From: Streptomyces sp. NBC_00620 | GTDB lineage: Bacteria; Actinomycetota; Actinomycetes; Streptomycetales; Streptomycetaceae | Direction of reading: 5' to 3' | Assembly (NCBI RefSeq): GCF_026341825.1 | Contig: NZ_JAPENY010000002.1 | Span: forward strand, 744,001 to 808,000 | Length of the DNA: 64,000 nt | Shown: positions 8,271 through 16,749 of the stretch, piece by piece | How positions within the stretch are numbered: the stretch's first letter is position 1 | Layout of the letters: each line of letters starts with the position of its first letter | Program-made: the position numbers and the translations under genes | Notes under the pieces: model-generated | What the model saw: the letters and a program-made list of their open reading frames with translations, nothing else | What the model was told of the DNA's origin: nothing | Databases searched by the model: none

Positions 8271-9172
8271 CACAGACCCGAGCTCGTACTGTTTTCCTGC
8301 TCGCCCACACCGGGCGGCCCGCTGCGATCCGCAGCGCCGAACTCGTCGTCCAGGGGCTGTTGCGCTCCGGGATCGGCGTACGTGTGCTGGAGGCGGAGGC
8401 CGCCGACCTGCCGCTGCCACCGACCGTGGAGCTGGTGAAAGAGGCCACACCGCAGTGCCTCGACGGGTGCGAACTGCTGATCGTGCTCGGCGGTGACGGG
8501 ACGCTGCTGCGTGGCGCCGAGTTCGCCCGGGCCTCCGGGGTGCCGATGCTCGGCGTCAACCTCGGGCGCGTCGGCTTCCTCGCGGAGGCCGAGCGGGACG
8601 ACCTCGACAAGGTCGTCGACCGGGTGGTGACCAAGGCGTACGAGGTCGAGGAGCGGATGACCGTCGACGTCGTCGTGCACAAGAACGGCGACATCGTGCA
8701 CACCGACTGGGCGCTGAACGAAGCCGCCGTGCAGAAGGTGTCCGCCGAGAAGCTCCTTGAGGTCGTGCTGGAGATCGACGGGCGGCCCGTGACCGGCTTC
8801 GGCTGCGACGGGATCGTCTGCGCCACGCCGACCGGCTCCACGGCGTACGCCTTCTCCGCGGGCGGGCCCGTGGTGTGGCCGGAGGTCGAGGCGCTGCTGA
8901 TGGTGCCGATCAGTGCGCACGCGCTGTTCGCGAAGCCGCTGGTGACCTCGCCGGATTCGGTGCTCGCGATCGAGGTGCTGCCACACATTCCGCCGGGGGT
9001 GTTGTGGTGCGACGGGCGCCGGTCGGTGGAGTTGCCGCCGGGAGCGCGGGTGGAGGTCCGGCGGGGGGCTGTGCCGGTGCGACTGGCCCGGCTGCATCAC
9101 GCGTCGTTCACGGATCGGCTGGTGGCGAAGTTCGCGCTGCCGGTTTCCGGGTGGCGCGGGGCGCCGCACTAG
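8267..9172 (+). CDS. nadK: NAD kinase
   Basis: 301 residues starting at TTG 8267, with GGAGGG six bases upstream. The hallmark LGGDGTLLR (near residue 74) supplies the catalytic Asp. NLGRVGFLAE and the CATPTGSTAYAFSAGGP segment form the NAD/ATP site. It phosphorylates NAD to NADP with ATP or polyphosphate. The tlyA-nadK-recN order is conserved in actinobacteria. Translational coupling to tlyA is indicated by the 4-bp overlap. Confidence 0.96.
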   Translation: MTQTRARTVFLLAHTGRPAAIRSAELVVQGLLRSGIGVRVLEAEAADLPLPPTVELVKEATPQCLDGCELLIVLGGDGTLLRGAEFARASGVPMLGVNLGRVGFLAEAERDDLDKVVDRVVTKAYEVEERMTVDVVVHKNGDIVHTDWALNEAAVQKVSAEKLLEVVLEIDGRPVTGFGCDGIVCATPTGSTAYAFSAGGPVVWPEVEALLMVPISAHALFAKPLVTSPDSVLAIEVLPHIPPGVLWCDGRRSVELPPGARVEVRRGAVPVRLARLHHASFTDRLVAKFALPVSGWRGAPH

Positions 9173-9240
9173 TCGTACGACGGCTTGGCCGGTGTGCACG
9201 TCCTGTGTGCGGAGTTTGTACGGTGGCCCACTCCCGCGGG

Positions 9241-9270
9241 TGACAACGGACCCTTTGTGGGTCCTTGTCA
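9241..9270. terminator. Hairpin terminator after nadK
   Basis: TGACAACGGACCC pairs with GGGTCCTTGTCA around a TTTGT loop, with one bulged C. There is no long T run, which is common for high-GC terminators. It separates nadK from the recN promoter region (9271-9339). Confidence 0.65.
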
Positions 9271-9339
9271 CCTGCGCCTTCGTACCAGGGGGGTGGGGGC
9301 CGTCGCACATCCGGTCCCTGACCTCGTAAGGTCGGGGGC

Positions 9340-11070
9340 GTGTTGGAGGAGATGCGGATACGGTCGCTCGGAGTCATCGACGACGCGGTGGTCGAGCTGT
9401 CGCCAGGCTTCACCGCCGTGACCGGTGAGACCGGTGCGGGCAAGACGATGGTGGTCACCAGCCTCGGGCTGCTGCTGGGCGGGCGTGCCGACCCGGCGCT
9501 CGTGCGGATCGGCGCCAAGAACGCGGTCGTGGAGGGACGGATCACCGTACCCGCGGGCGGGACGGCGGTCGTACGGGCCGAGGAGGCCGGAGCCGAACTC
9601 GACGACGGGGCGCTGCTGATCAGCCGTACCGTTTCCGCCGAGGGGCGCTCACGGGCGCACCTGGGCGGGCGCTCCGTGCCGGTGGGGGTGCTCGCCGAAC
9701 TCGCCGACGAGCTCGTGGCCGTGCACGGCCAGACCGACCAGCAGGGGCTGCTCAAGCTGTCCCGGCAGCGGCAGGCGCTCGACCGGTACGCGGGGGACGC
9801 GGTCGCCGTGCCGCTCGCCAAGTACGCGGGCGCCTACCGTCGGCTGCGCGCGATCTCGGGCGAGCTGGACGAGATCACGACGCGCGCGCGTGAGCGGGCC
9901 CAGGAAGCCGACCTGCTGCGCTTCGGGCTCGACGAGATCGCGGGGGTCGAACCGCGCGCGGGCGAGGACGTGGAGCTGGCCGCCGAGGCCGAGCGGCTCG
10001 GCCACGCGGAGGCGCTGGCGTCGGCCGCCACGGTCGCGCACGCGGCGCTCGCGGGCAATCCCGAGGACCCGGAAGGCATCGACGCGGCGACGCTCGTCGC
10101 GGGCGCCCATCGGGCGCTCGAGGCCGTACGGTCGCACGACTCCTCGCTCGGCGCGCTGTCCGCGCGGATCGGCGAGGTCAACATCCTGCTGCGCGATGTG
10201 GCGGGGGAGCTGGCCGGGTACGCCGACGACCTCGACGCCGACCCGCTGCGGCTCGCGGCGGTCGAGGAGCGCCGCGCCGCGCTCACCCAGCTCACCCGCA
10301 AGTACGGCGAGGACATCGACGCCGTGCTCTCCTGGGCCGAGCAGGGCGCCGCACGGCTCCTCGAACTCGAAGGCGACGACGAGCGGATCGACGAACTGAC
10401 CGCCGAGCGGGACGCGCTCCGGTCCGAACTGGGCGGACTCGCCCAGGGGTTGACGGAGGCCCGTACGGAGGCCGCCGAACGGTTCGCCGCCGCCGTGACC
10501 GCCGAGCTGGCCTCGCTCGCCATGCCGCACGCGCGCGTGTCGTTCGAGATCCGGCAGACCGACGACCCGGAAGGCGTGGAACTCGGCGGGCGTACGGTCG
10601 CGTACGGTCCGGCGGGGGTCGACGAGGTCGAGCTGCTGCTCGCTCCGCACCCCGGCGCGCCGCCCCGGCCCATCGCCAAGGGTGCCTCCGGCGGTGAGCT
10701 CTCGCGCGTGATGCTCGCGGTGGAGGTCGTCTTCGCCGGTACGGATCCGGTGCCGACGTATCTGTTCGACGAGGTCGACGCCGGTGTCGGTGGCAAGGCC
10801 GCGGTCGAGATCGGGCGGCGGCTCGCCCGGCTCGCGAAGACCGCGCAGGTCGTGGTCGTCACGCATCTGCCGCAGGTGGCCGCGTTCGCCGACCGGCAGT
10901 TGCTGGTCGAGAAGACCAACGACGGGTCGGTGACCCGGTCCGGGGTCAAGGTCCTGGAGGGCGAGGACCGGATCCGCGAGCTGTCCCGGATGCTCGCGGG
11001 GCAGGAGGACTCGGAGACGGCCCGGGCACATGCGGAGGAGTTGCTGGCGACGGCCAGGGCGGACGGGTAG
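9340..11070 (+). CDS. recN: DNA repair protein RecN
   Basis: 576 residues, SMC-like. Walker A GETGAGKTMV lies near residue 30, followed by a long coiled-coil middle. The C-terminal head has the ABC signature GASGGELSRVML and Walker B YLFDEVDAGVGG, then VVVTHLPQVAAFAD. RecN acts at double-strand breaks with RecA. The start is ambiguous: GTG 9340, TTG 9343 and ATG 9352 are all in frame within 12 bp. I kept GTG 9340 because the GGAGGAG between it and the ATG is too close to serve the ATG. I saw no LexA-type palindrome upstream. Confidence 0.95.
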   Translation: MLEEMRIRSLGVIDDAVVELSPGFTAVTGETGAGKTMVVTSLGLLLGGRADPALVRIGAKNAVVEGRITVPAGGTAVVRAEEAGAELDDGALLISRTVSAEGRSRAHLGGRSVPVGVLAELADELVAVHGQTDQQGLLKLSRQRQALDRYAGDAVAVPLAKYAGAYRRLRAISGELDEITTRARERAQEADLLRFGLDEIAGVEPRAGEDVELAAEAERLGHAEALASAATVAHAALAGNPEDPEGIDAATLVAGAHRALEAVRSHDSSLGALSARIGEVNILLRDVAGELAGYADDLDADPLRLAAVEERRAALTQLTRKYGEDIDAVLSWAEQGAARLLELEGDDERIDELTAERDALRSELGGLAQGLTEARTEAAERFAAAVTAELASLAMPHARVSFEIRQTDDPEGVELGGRTVAYGPAGVDEVELLLAPHPGAPPRPIAKGASGGELSRVMLAVEVVFAGTDPVPTYLFDEVDAGVGGKAAVEIGRRLARLAKTAQVVVVTHLPQVAAFADRQLLVEKTNDGSVTRSGVKVLEGEDRIRELSRMLAGQEDSETARAHAEELLATARADG

Positions 11071-11145
11071 CCGCCGGCGGGCGGGGGGAATCTCCGCCGC
11101 TCCGCGACGGTGTGTGGCCTTGTCCGCTGCGCGGGGTGGCTTTGA

Positions 11146-11242
11146 CCGCTCCGCGGTCCGATCTCCGCCGCTCCGCGGCGTTTTCCCGCCCGCCCGCCCC
11201 TTTTGTCCGCTCCGCGGTCCCCGGATCCCGGCCGCTCCGCGG
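11146..11242. repeat. Four copies of CCGCTCCGCGG in the recN downstream gap
   Basis: Exact copies start at 11146, 11168, 11207 and 11232. Two degenerate copies lie just upstream (near 11097 and 11124). They are irregularly spaced (22, 39 and 25 bp). Each unit is nearly palindromic, so they could fold into alternative hairpins between recN and the next gene. Confidence 0.8.
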
Positions 11243-11261
11243 CCCTCCTAAAGTTGCCCGC

Positions 11262-12020
11262 ATGATCACACGCAACGGCAGGACCGCCGCATTCGGAACC
11301 GCCCTGACCCTCACCCGCGCCGGAATCACCGCGCTGCGCGCCAAGGCGCCGGGTGGCCCCGCCCGTTGGGAGCGCGAGAACTACGCCGGGCGGACCGTCG
11401 AGCTGTACGCCGGCCCCGCCGCTGCCGTGGGAGCGGCGCTCGGGGCCGCGCGGACCCATCGTGGGGCCGGGTTCGCCGTGCTGGTCGCCGGTGCGTGTGG
11501 TGCGTACGACGATGTTGCTGGGGCGGGTGATCCCCGGCGGGGGTTCCGGGCGCATCTGGGGGCGCTGCGGGACGGTGAAGTGACCAGCGGGGCGGTCAAG
11601 TTGTTCGGGATATCGGCGGCGGGGCTGGTGGCGGGAGCGATGCTCAAGGAGCGGGCCTTCGACAAGCTGTTCGCGGGAGTGGTGATCGCCGGGACCGCGC
11701 ACTTCGTCAACCTTGTGGATGTGCGTCCCGGGAGGGCCGCCGGTGCCGTGCTCGCCCTGGGGGCGCCCGGGTTGCTGCGGGACGGGACCGCGGGGCGGCT
11801 GTCCGCCGTGGCGATGGGGGCCGCGGCGGCCGTACTCCCCGACGACCTCGGCGAACGCGCGATGATCGGCGACACCGGCGCCCACGCGCTCGGCGCGGCC
11901 CTGGGCACCGCCATCGCCGCGGGCAACGGCCGGGCGGGGCTCGTCGCACACGCCGCGGCACTGGTGGCGGCGACGGTGTACGGGGACAAGGTCAGCGAGG
12001 CGGCGCGGTCACTGGGGTGA
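11262..12020 (+). CDS. MraY/WecA-like polytopic membrane protein (degenerate glycosyltransferase-4 family)
   Basis: 252 residues from ATG 11262. There are several Ala/Gly-rich hydrophobic segments. Three short motifs recall polyprenyl-phosphate sugar-1-phosphate transferases: CGAYDDVAG (like the cytoplasmic DD motif), HFVNLVDVRPGRA (like the N..NL.DG.DGLA loop) and MIGDTGAHALGAAL (like MGDTGSLALGG in MraY). The second motif lacks the usual DGLDG residues, so catalysis is uncertain. It sits between recN and a GT4 glycosyltransferase and may act with it in envelope glycan assembly, which is inference. The frame is open upstream only through the repeat region. Confidence 0.7.
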   Translation: MITRNGRTAAFGTALTLTRAGITALRAKAPGGPARWERENYAGRTVELYAGPAAAVGAALGAARTHRGAGFAVLVAGACGAYDDVAGAGDPRRGFRAHLGALRDGEVTSGAVKLFGISAAGLVAGAMLKERAFDKLFAGVVIAGTAHFVNLVDVRPGRAAGAVLALGAPGLLRDGTAGRLSAVAMGAAAAVLPDDLGERAMIGDTGAHALGAALGTAIAAGNGRAGLVAHAAALVAATVYGDKVSEAARSLG

Positions 12021-12048
12021 GCGACGACGCGCGGGCTCGTACGGTTCC

Positions 12049-12090
12049 TGAGGCGTGAGGCGTGAGGCGTGAGGCGTGAGGTGTGAGGCG
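12049..12090. repeat. Six tandem TGAGGCG heptamers
   Basis: Units at 12049, 12056, 12063, 12070, 12077 (TGAGGTG) and 12084 form a perfect 7-bp register, followed by decayed copies to about 12105. It is a simple-sequence array in the 365-bp gap 12021-12385. Besides this array and the palindrome at 12177, I see no gene in that gap. Confidence 0.85.
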
Positions 12091-12176
12091 CGACGGCGTG
12101 AAACGCGACGGTGTGCGTGCCGTTGCGCCCCGCGCGATCACCAGGTGCACAAACCCGCACGAAAACACGGCACTTC

Positions 12177-12192
12177 TCACTCATGTGAGTGA
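12177..12192. promoter_or_regulatory. Palindrome upstream of the GT4 glycosyltransferase gene
   Basis: TCACTCATGTGAGTGA has 7-bp perfect arms around a central TG. It is about 195 bp upstream of the GT4 start and could be a dimeric repressor site. The binding factor is unknown. Confidence 0.4.
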
Positions 12193-12385
12193 CTGAAGCC
12201 CCCGAGTTGCCCATGCCGTCGCGATCGCGTTCGGGCGGCGGTGTCGGAACGCCCGTGCGGCCTGGCATCCTTGGCGTTGTACGCGGAGCGCGACGTGCGG
12301 TACACCCCCTCTGTACGGTTCTCCGCAGGATTCTTCTGTACGTTTCTTCGTGACCGTCCGACGCCGAACCAGGAGCCCCGGCCAC

Positions 12386-13522
12386 GTGAGCCACGTGAGC
12401 AGCCACTCACCGCACGGCCAGTCGCCGCTGCGCACCGTGCAGGTGCTCGGCGGCGGAAGCGCGGGCAGCAGCGCGCATGTGCGGTCGCTGGCCTCGGGTC
12501 TCGTCGCCCGGGGCGTGCGGGTCACCGTGTGCGCCCCCAGCGATGCCGATCACGCGTACGGGTTCAGCGGTGTGGGCGCGCGGCATGTTCCGGTGCCGCG
12601 CAGCAGCGATCCCGCCTCCGTGGCCGCGCTGCGGACGGCCTGCGCGGACGCCGACCTGGTGCACGCGCATGGGCTGCACGCGGCGCTGAGGGCCGCGTTG
12701 GCGCTGAGTGGGCGGCGTATCCCGCTCGTCGTCACCTGGCACACGCGCTCGCACGCCGAGGGTGCGCGGGCACATCTGCTGCGCCTCCTGGAGCGGCGGG
12801 TCGCCAAGGCCGCCGCCGTGGTTCTCGGCACGTCCTCCGACCTGGTGGACCGGGCCCGCAGCAGGGGGGCTCGCGACGCGCGGCTCGCCGCCGTCGCCTT
12901 CCCGGTGCCGCGCGGCTCCGCCGAGAGCGGGGACCCCGACCGGCTGCGGCTCAAGGCACGAGCCGAACTGGGCGCCACCGACCGCCCGTTGCTGATGGCC
13001 GTCGGCTCCCTCGACCGGGGCCGCGGTTACGACACCCTGCTGGACGCCGCGCGTGCGTGGCGGGACCTCGACCCCCTGCCGCTGCTCGTGATCGCGGGGG
13101 AGGGGCCGCTCAGGACGGTGCTGCAGCGCCGTATCGAGGACGAAGGGCTGCCCGTCCGCCTGGTCGGGCGGCGCGACGACATCACGGAGCTTCTCGCGGC
13201 GGCCGATCTCGCGCTGCTGCCCAGCAGTTGGGAGTCCCGCTCCGTCCTCGCGCAGGAGGCCCTCCACATGGGCGTGCCGCTCGTCGCGACCGCCGTCGGC
13301 GGCATCCCCGAACTGGTCGGCGACGCGGCGGAACTCGTCCCGCACGGAGACGCGAAGGCGCTCGCCGAAGCCGTCGTACGCCTTCTCGGCGACCCCGCGC
13401 GCCGGGAACTCCTCAGGGAGCAGGGCGCCCGACAGGCCGCCACCTGGCCGACCGAGGACGACACGGTGGCCCAAGTGCTGAGTGTCTACGACGAGTTGAC
13501 CCAGGCGCGACCGCTTCCCTGA
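12386..13522 (+). CDS. GT4-family glycosyltransferase
   Basis: 378 residues from GTG 12386, with AGGAG ten bases upstream. The N-terminal domain starts VQVLGGGSAGSSAHVRSLA, the Gly-rich donor-site loop. The acceptor-domain HAHGLHAALRAAL and the C-terminal EX7E motif (E-S-R-S-V-L-A-Q-E) followed by GVPLVATAVGG place it among retaining GT-B enzymes using nucleotide sugars. It is cytoplasmic and probably acts at the membrane face on a lipid-linked or peptidoglycan-related acceptor, given its MraY-like neighbour; this is inference. Alternative starts are GTG 12350 and GTG 12395. Confidence 0.88.
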   Translation: MSHVSSHSPHGQSPLRTVQVLGGGSAGSSAHVRSLASGLVARGVRVTVCAPSDADHAYGFSGVGARHVPVPRSSDPASVAALRTACADADLVHAHGLHAALRAALALSGRRIPLVVTWHTRSHAEGARAHLLRLLERRVAKAAAVVLGTSSDLVDRARSRGARDARLAAVAFPVPRGSAESGDPDRLRLKARAELGATDRPLLMAVGSLDRGRGYDTLLDAARAWRDLDPLPLLVIAGEGPLRTVLQRRIEDEGLPVRLVGRRDDITELLAAADLALLPSSWESRSVLAQEALHMGVPLVATAVGGIPELVGDAAELVPHGDAKALAEAVVRLLGDPARRELLREQGARQAATWPTEDDTVAQVLSVYDELTQARPLP

Positions 13523-13537
13523 GCGAGCCCTGCGCCC

Positions 13538-15166
13538 CTACGGCACAAGCCTGCGCGCGCGCAGCGCCAGGCTCAACGCCAGTACCGTCTGCGGGTCGTC
13601 CAGGTCAGTGCCCAGCAACTCCCCGATGCGGGCCAGGCGGTTGTAGAGCGTCTGGCGGTTGAGGTGCAGCTCCCGGGCCGTCTCCGCCTTGCGGCCCGCG
13701 TGGGCCAGATACGTCTCCAGGGTGGGCAGCAGCGGCGGCTTGGAGCGGTTGTCGTGGTCGCGCAGGGGGCCGATGGCGCGGTCCACGAAGGCCGCCAGGT
13801 CCGGGTGGTCGCGCAGGCGCCACAGGAGCAGGTCGATGTCGAGGCGGCGGGCGTCGTACCAGGGGCGGTCGGTCAGTCCCTGCGCGGCCGTCGCCGTCTC
13901 CGCCGCGTGCCGCAGGCCCGCGGAGGCCGCCGCCCAGCCGCCCGCGACGCCGACGACGACCACCGGCGGCTGCGCGCCGGGCCGCTGCATCCCCGCGCGC
14001 TCCACGCCCGCCCGCAGCGCCGCCGCGACCCGGTCCGCGACGGCCGAGCGTTCGGACTCCGAGCGCAGGCCCAGCAGGAGCGGGACACGGCCCTCGACGG
14101 GACGTACGCCCAGCAGGACGGGCACACCGACCGAGGCGAGTTCCTCGGCGACCGCGCGGGCCAGGACCGCCCAGCCGCCGCCGGGGGAGAGGCCGTCGGC
14201 GAGCCGCATCACCACCGGCAGGAGCGGGCTGCTGCCGGGCTTGAAGCCGAGTACGCGGGCTTGCGCCGGTGCGTCCTCGGCCTCGATACGGCCCTCGGCG
14301 AGGTCGGTGAGGAAGTCGCCGCGTCCGCGCGCCGCGAGCTCCTCCTCCTGGCGGGCCTGCATCAGGACGACGGCCAGGATGCCGGCGGCCCGCTCGGTCG
14401 CGAGCCGGTGCACCGGGGCGACCGGGGCGTTGACGGGCAGCAGGACGAGCCGGGCGCGGACCGAGCCGGTGCCGGGGCCGCCCCCGGGCACGTCGACGAG
14501 TGTCGTCCCGGCGGGCGGTTCCTCCTTGTGCTGGCCGCGCAGCCCCTCCCACACCTGGAGCGGATCGGCGCCCGCGCCCCCGGACCCGGCGGCGTACAGG
14601 AGCTGTCCCTCCGCCGTCTCCAGGAACACCGGGTTGCCGCTGAAGTCCGCGAGAATGCCGAGCACCTGGGGTACGCCGCCCCCGCCGAGCAAGGCCTCGG
14701 TGCATCGCCGGTGCACCTCCTCGGCCTGTTGGAGCAGGGCGTAGTGGCCGTTGACGATCTCGGTGTGGATCTCCTCCGTGACGGCCACGAAGGGCACCTC
14801 GCGGTGTAGCTGGACGAGGGGGAGACCGGCGGATCTGGCGGTGTCCACGAGGGCGGCGGGCAGCCGGGTGAAGCGCGGGCCGAGTTCCACCACGAGGGCC
14901 GCGATGCCGCGCTCGGCCAGCGTGCGGACGAACGCGCGCTGTTCGGCGGGTCGGGTGCCGAGGCCGTATCCCGTGGTCAGGAGGAGTTCGCCGCCCTTGA
15001 GGAGCGAGGCGATGTTCGGGACCTCGCCCGCGTGCACCCAGCGCACGGTGCGCTGCAGCCGGTCGGCCCCCGCGAGGATCTCCGGGAGCCCACTGCGCAG
15101 CCCGGGCAGCTCCAGCGCCCGCTGCACGGTGATTCCGGCGCCCTGGGTGTCGTAACGGCTGTCCAT
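13538..15166 (-). CDS. PucR-family transcriptional regulator
   Basis: 542 residues. The N-terminal PucR domain begins ITVQRALELPGLRSGLPEI and runs to about residue 130. A central GGDEF-like/CdaR region spans roughly 290-430. The C-terminal PucR HTH contains ETYLAHAGRKAETARELHL and RQTLYNRLARIGELLG. Members activate purine, amino-acid or aromatic catabolism in response to ligand. It is tail-to-tail with the GT4 gene (15-bp gap). The next gene upstream on the same strand is a FAD oxidoreductase 73 bp away, a candidate target or operon partner. Confidence 0.9.
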   Translation of the reverse strand: MDSRYDTQGAGITVQRALELPGLRSGLPEILAGADRLQRTVRWVHAGEVPNIASLLKGGELLLTTGYGLGTRPAEQRAFVRTLAERGIAALVVELGPRFTRLPAALVDTARSAGLPLVQLHREVPFVAVTEEIHTEIVNGHYALLQQAEEVHRRCTEALLGGGGVPQVLGILADFSGNPVFLETAEGQLLYAAGSGGAGADPLQVWEGLRGQHKEEPPAGTTLVDVPGGGPGTGSVRARLVLLPVNAPVAPVHRLATERAAGILAVVLMQARQEEELAARGRGDFLTDLAEGRIEAEDAPAQARVLGFKPGSSPLLPVVMRLADGLSPGGGWAVLARAVAEELASVGVPVLLGVRPVEGRVPLLLGLRSESERSAVADRVAAALRAGVERAGMQRPGAQPPVVVVGVAGGWAAASAGLRHAAETATAAQGLTDRPWYDARRLDIDLLLWRLRDHPDLAAFVDRAIGPLRDHDNRSKPPLLPTLETYLAHAGRKAETARELHLNRQTLYNRLARIGELLGTDLDDPQTVLALSLALRARRLVP

Positions 15167-15239
15167 GCTCCCGGACGCTACCCGCGGACGCGGCGCGGAA
15201 CATCTCCGGCCCCTGACGTGCGCCGTCCTTGAGGAGTGC

Positions 15240-16625
15240 TCAGCCGGGCACGGGGGCGATGTTGTGGTTGAAGCGGAAGACGTTGTCGGGGTCGTACTCC
15301 GCCTTCACCGCTGCCAGGCGCCGGGTGTTCTCTGCCCCGAGGCCGGCCACCACCCGGTCGGCGCCCTCGTCGCCGATGAAGTTGAGGTAGACCGCGCCGG
15401 TGCTCCACGGCTGGACGGCGGAGCGGACGCTCTTGACCCATTGGACGCAGCGTTCGTCGTCCGCCGGGTCCTCCCAGACGCCGAAGGGGTGCACGGCCCA
15501 TGGCGCGTCCCGGTAGGGCACCGGGAATTCGGTGGGGCCCGTGGCGATCGCGCCGCCCTGCGGGAACAGGACGTGCTGGGTGGTGGGTACGGGAACGGTG
15601 TCGCCGAGGGCGCAGAAGACGTCCACGAGTTCGTCGGGCAGACCGGTCAGGTACTCGGCGGACCAGTAGTTCCGCATGCCGGGCGGGTCGTCGAGCATGC
15701 ACTGGAAGTCCACGTAGGGGAGGGCGGTGACGATCTCGGCCTCGTGCGGCAGTGCAAGGAGCGGCTGGGCGAGTTTGCGCATGTCCTCCTCGCCGCCCGC
15801 GTACGTCAGTAGGGCGCAGCACAGCGGCTTGCCGACGAGGTGCTCGGGGATGAACTCCTCGGGCGGACCGGTCAGGTAGATGACGCCGCCGCTCGCCTCC
15901 TGCGGTCCCGTCGAGATGATCTCGCGGTAGAGGCCGACCACCTCAGGGCCGCGCTCCGGCAGGTACATCAACATGGCGATGGAGAACTCGGGCAACTCGT
16001 GCAGCTTCAGGGTCAGCGCGGTGGCGACACCGAAGTTCCCGCCGCCGCCGTGCAGGGCCCAGAACAGTTCCGGGTTCTCCGCCTCGGTGGCGCGGACCGT
16101 CCTGCCGTCGGCCGTCACCAGCTCGACGCCGAGCAGATTGTCGACGGCGAGACCGACGGTCCGGTCGAGCCAGCCGCTGCCGCCACCGAGTACGAAGCCG
16201 CCGACCCCGGTGGTCGAGACGCGGCCGCCGGTGGTCGCGAGGCCGTGCGGCTGGGTCGCGTGGTCGAGATGGCTCATGAGGGCGCCGCCCTGGACGCGTA
16301 CCGACCGGGATCCGGGGTGGACCGTCACCTCGTGCATCCTGCGCAGGTCGACGACAAGGCCGCCGTCGTTGAGGGCCATGCCGGCCACGCTGTGACCGCC
16401 GCCGCGCACCGCGATGGGGAGGTCCAGCTCCCGCCCGAAGCGCACGGCACGGACGACATCGGCCTCGTTCGCGCACTGGGCGATCACCGCCGGGCGCCGG
16501 TCGATCATCCCGTTGTAGACCGACCGGGCCTCGTCGTAGCCAGGGTCGTCGGGGGCGAGCACCTCGCCGGACAGATCCGCGCGGAGCGCGGCGAGAGCCG
16601 CGCCCGCCTTGGAGAGGGGAGCCAT
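15240..16625 (-). CDS. FAD-binding berberine-bridge-type oxidoreductase
   Basis: 461 residues. The PCMH FAD-binding domain has AVRGGGHSVAGMALNDGGL; its His is the usual 8-alpha FAD attachment site. It continues with TTGVGGFVLGGGSGWL and HGGGGNFGVATALTL. The C-terminal BBE motif is DPDNVFRFNHNIAP. The position that holds the second (cysteinyl) FAD linkage in bicovalent members is not Cys here, so a single covalent link is expected. The likely role is oxidation of a sugar, phenol or secondary metabolite; the substrate is unknown. No export signal is obvious. Confidence 0.9.
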   Translation of the reverse strand: MAPLSKAGAALAALRADLSGEVLAPDDPGYDEARSVYNGMIDRRPAVIAQCANEADVVRAVRFGRELDLPIAVRGGGHSVAGMALNDGGLVVDLRRMHEVTVHPGSRSVRVQGGALMSHLDHATQPHGLATTGGRVSTTGVGGFVLGGGSGWLDRTVGLAVDNLLGVELVTADGRTVRATEAENPELFWALHGGGGNFGVATALTLKLHELPEFSIAMLMYLPERGPEVVGLYREIISTGPQEASGGVIYLTGPPEEFIPEHLVGKPLCCALLTYAGGEEDMRKLAQPLLALPHEAEIVTALPYVDFQCMLDDPPGMRNYWSAEYLTGLPDELVDVFCALGDTVPVPTTQHVLFPQGGAIATGPTEFPVPYRDAPWAVHPFGVWEDPADDERCVQWVKSVRSAVQPWSTGAVYLNFIGDEGADRVVAGLGAENTRRLAAVKAEYDPDNVFRFNHNIAPVPG

Positions 16626-16689
16626 GGCAGCCGACCCCTTTCAGCAGGGGACAGGACTGCTCTCAGCCTAGGCGGGCACGGTGGATCGG

Positions 16690-16749
16690 GCGCGTTCAGA
16701 CGGATTCAGGCGCGTTTATCTGCATTCAGGCGGATTCGTGCGCGTTCAG
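16690..16749. repeat. Imperfect GCGCGTTCAG / CGGATTCAG repeats
   Basis: Several alternating copies of CGCGTTCAG and CGGATTC or GCATTCAG lie between the FAD oxidoreductase start and the end of the GH15 gene. The run looks like a slipped-strand simple repeat. It reaches the GH15 stop codon at 16746-16748. Confidence 0.6.

Noticed and set aside
9271..9339. SOS (LexA) box before recN
   Set aside because: No GAAC...GTTC palindrome is present in the promoter region.
12049..12105. CRISPR-like array
   Set aside because: It is a 7-bp tandem repeat with no spacers and no cas genes.
12177..12192. BldD operator
   Set aside because: The half-sites resemble the BldD motif, but the centre is too long for the known single-base spacing.
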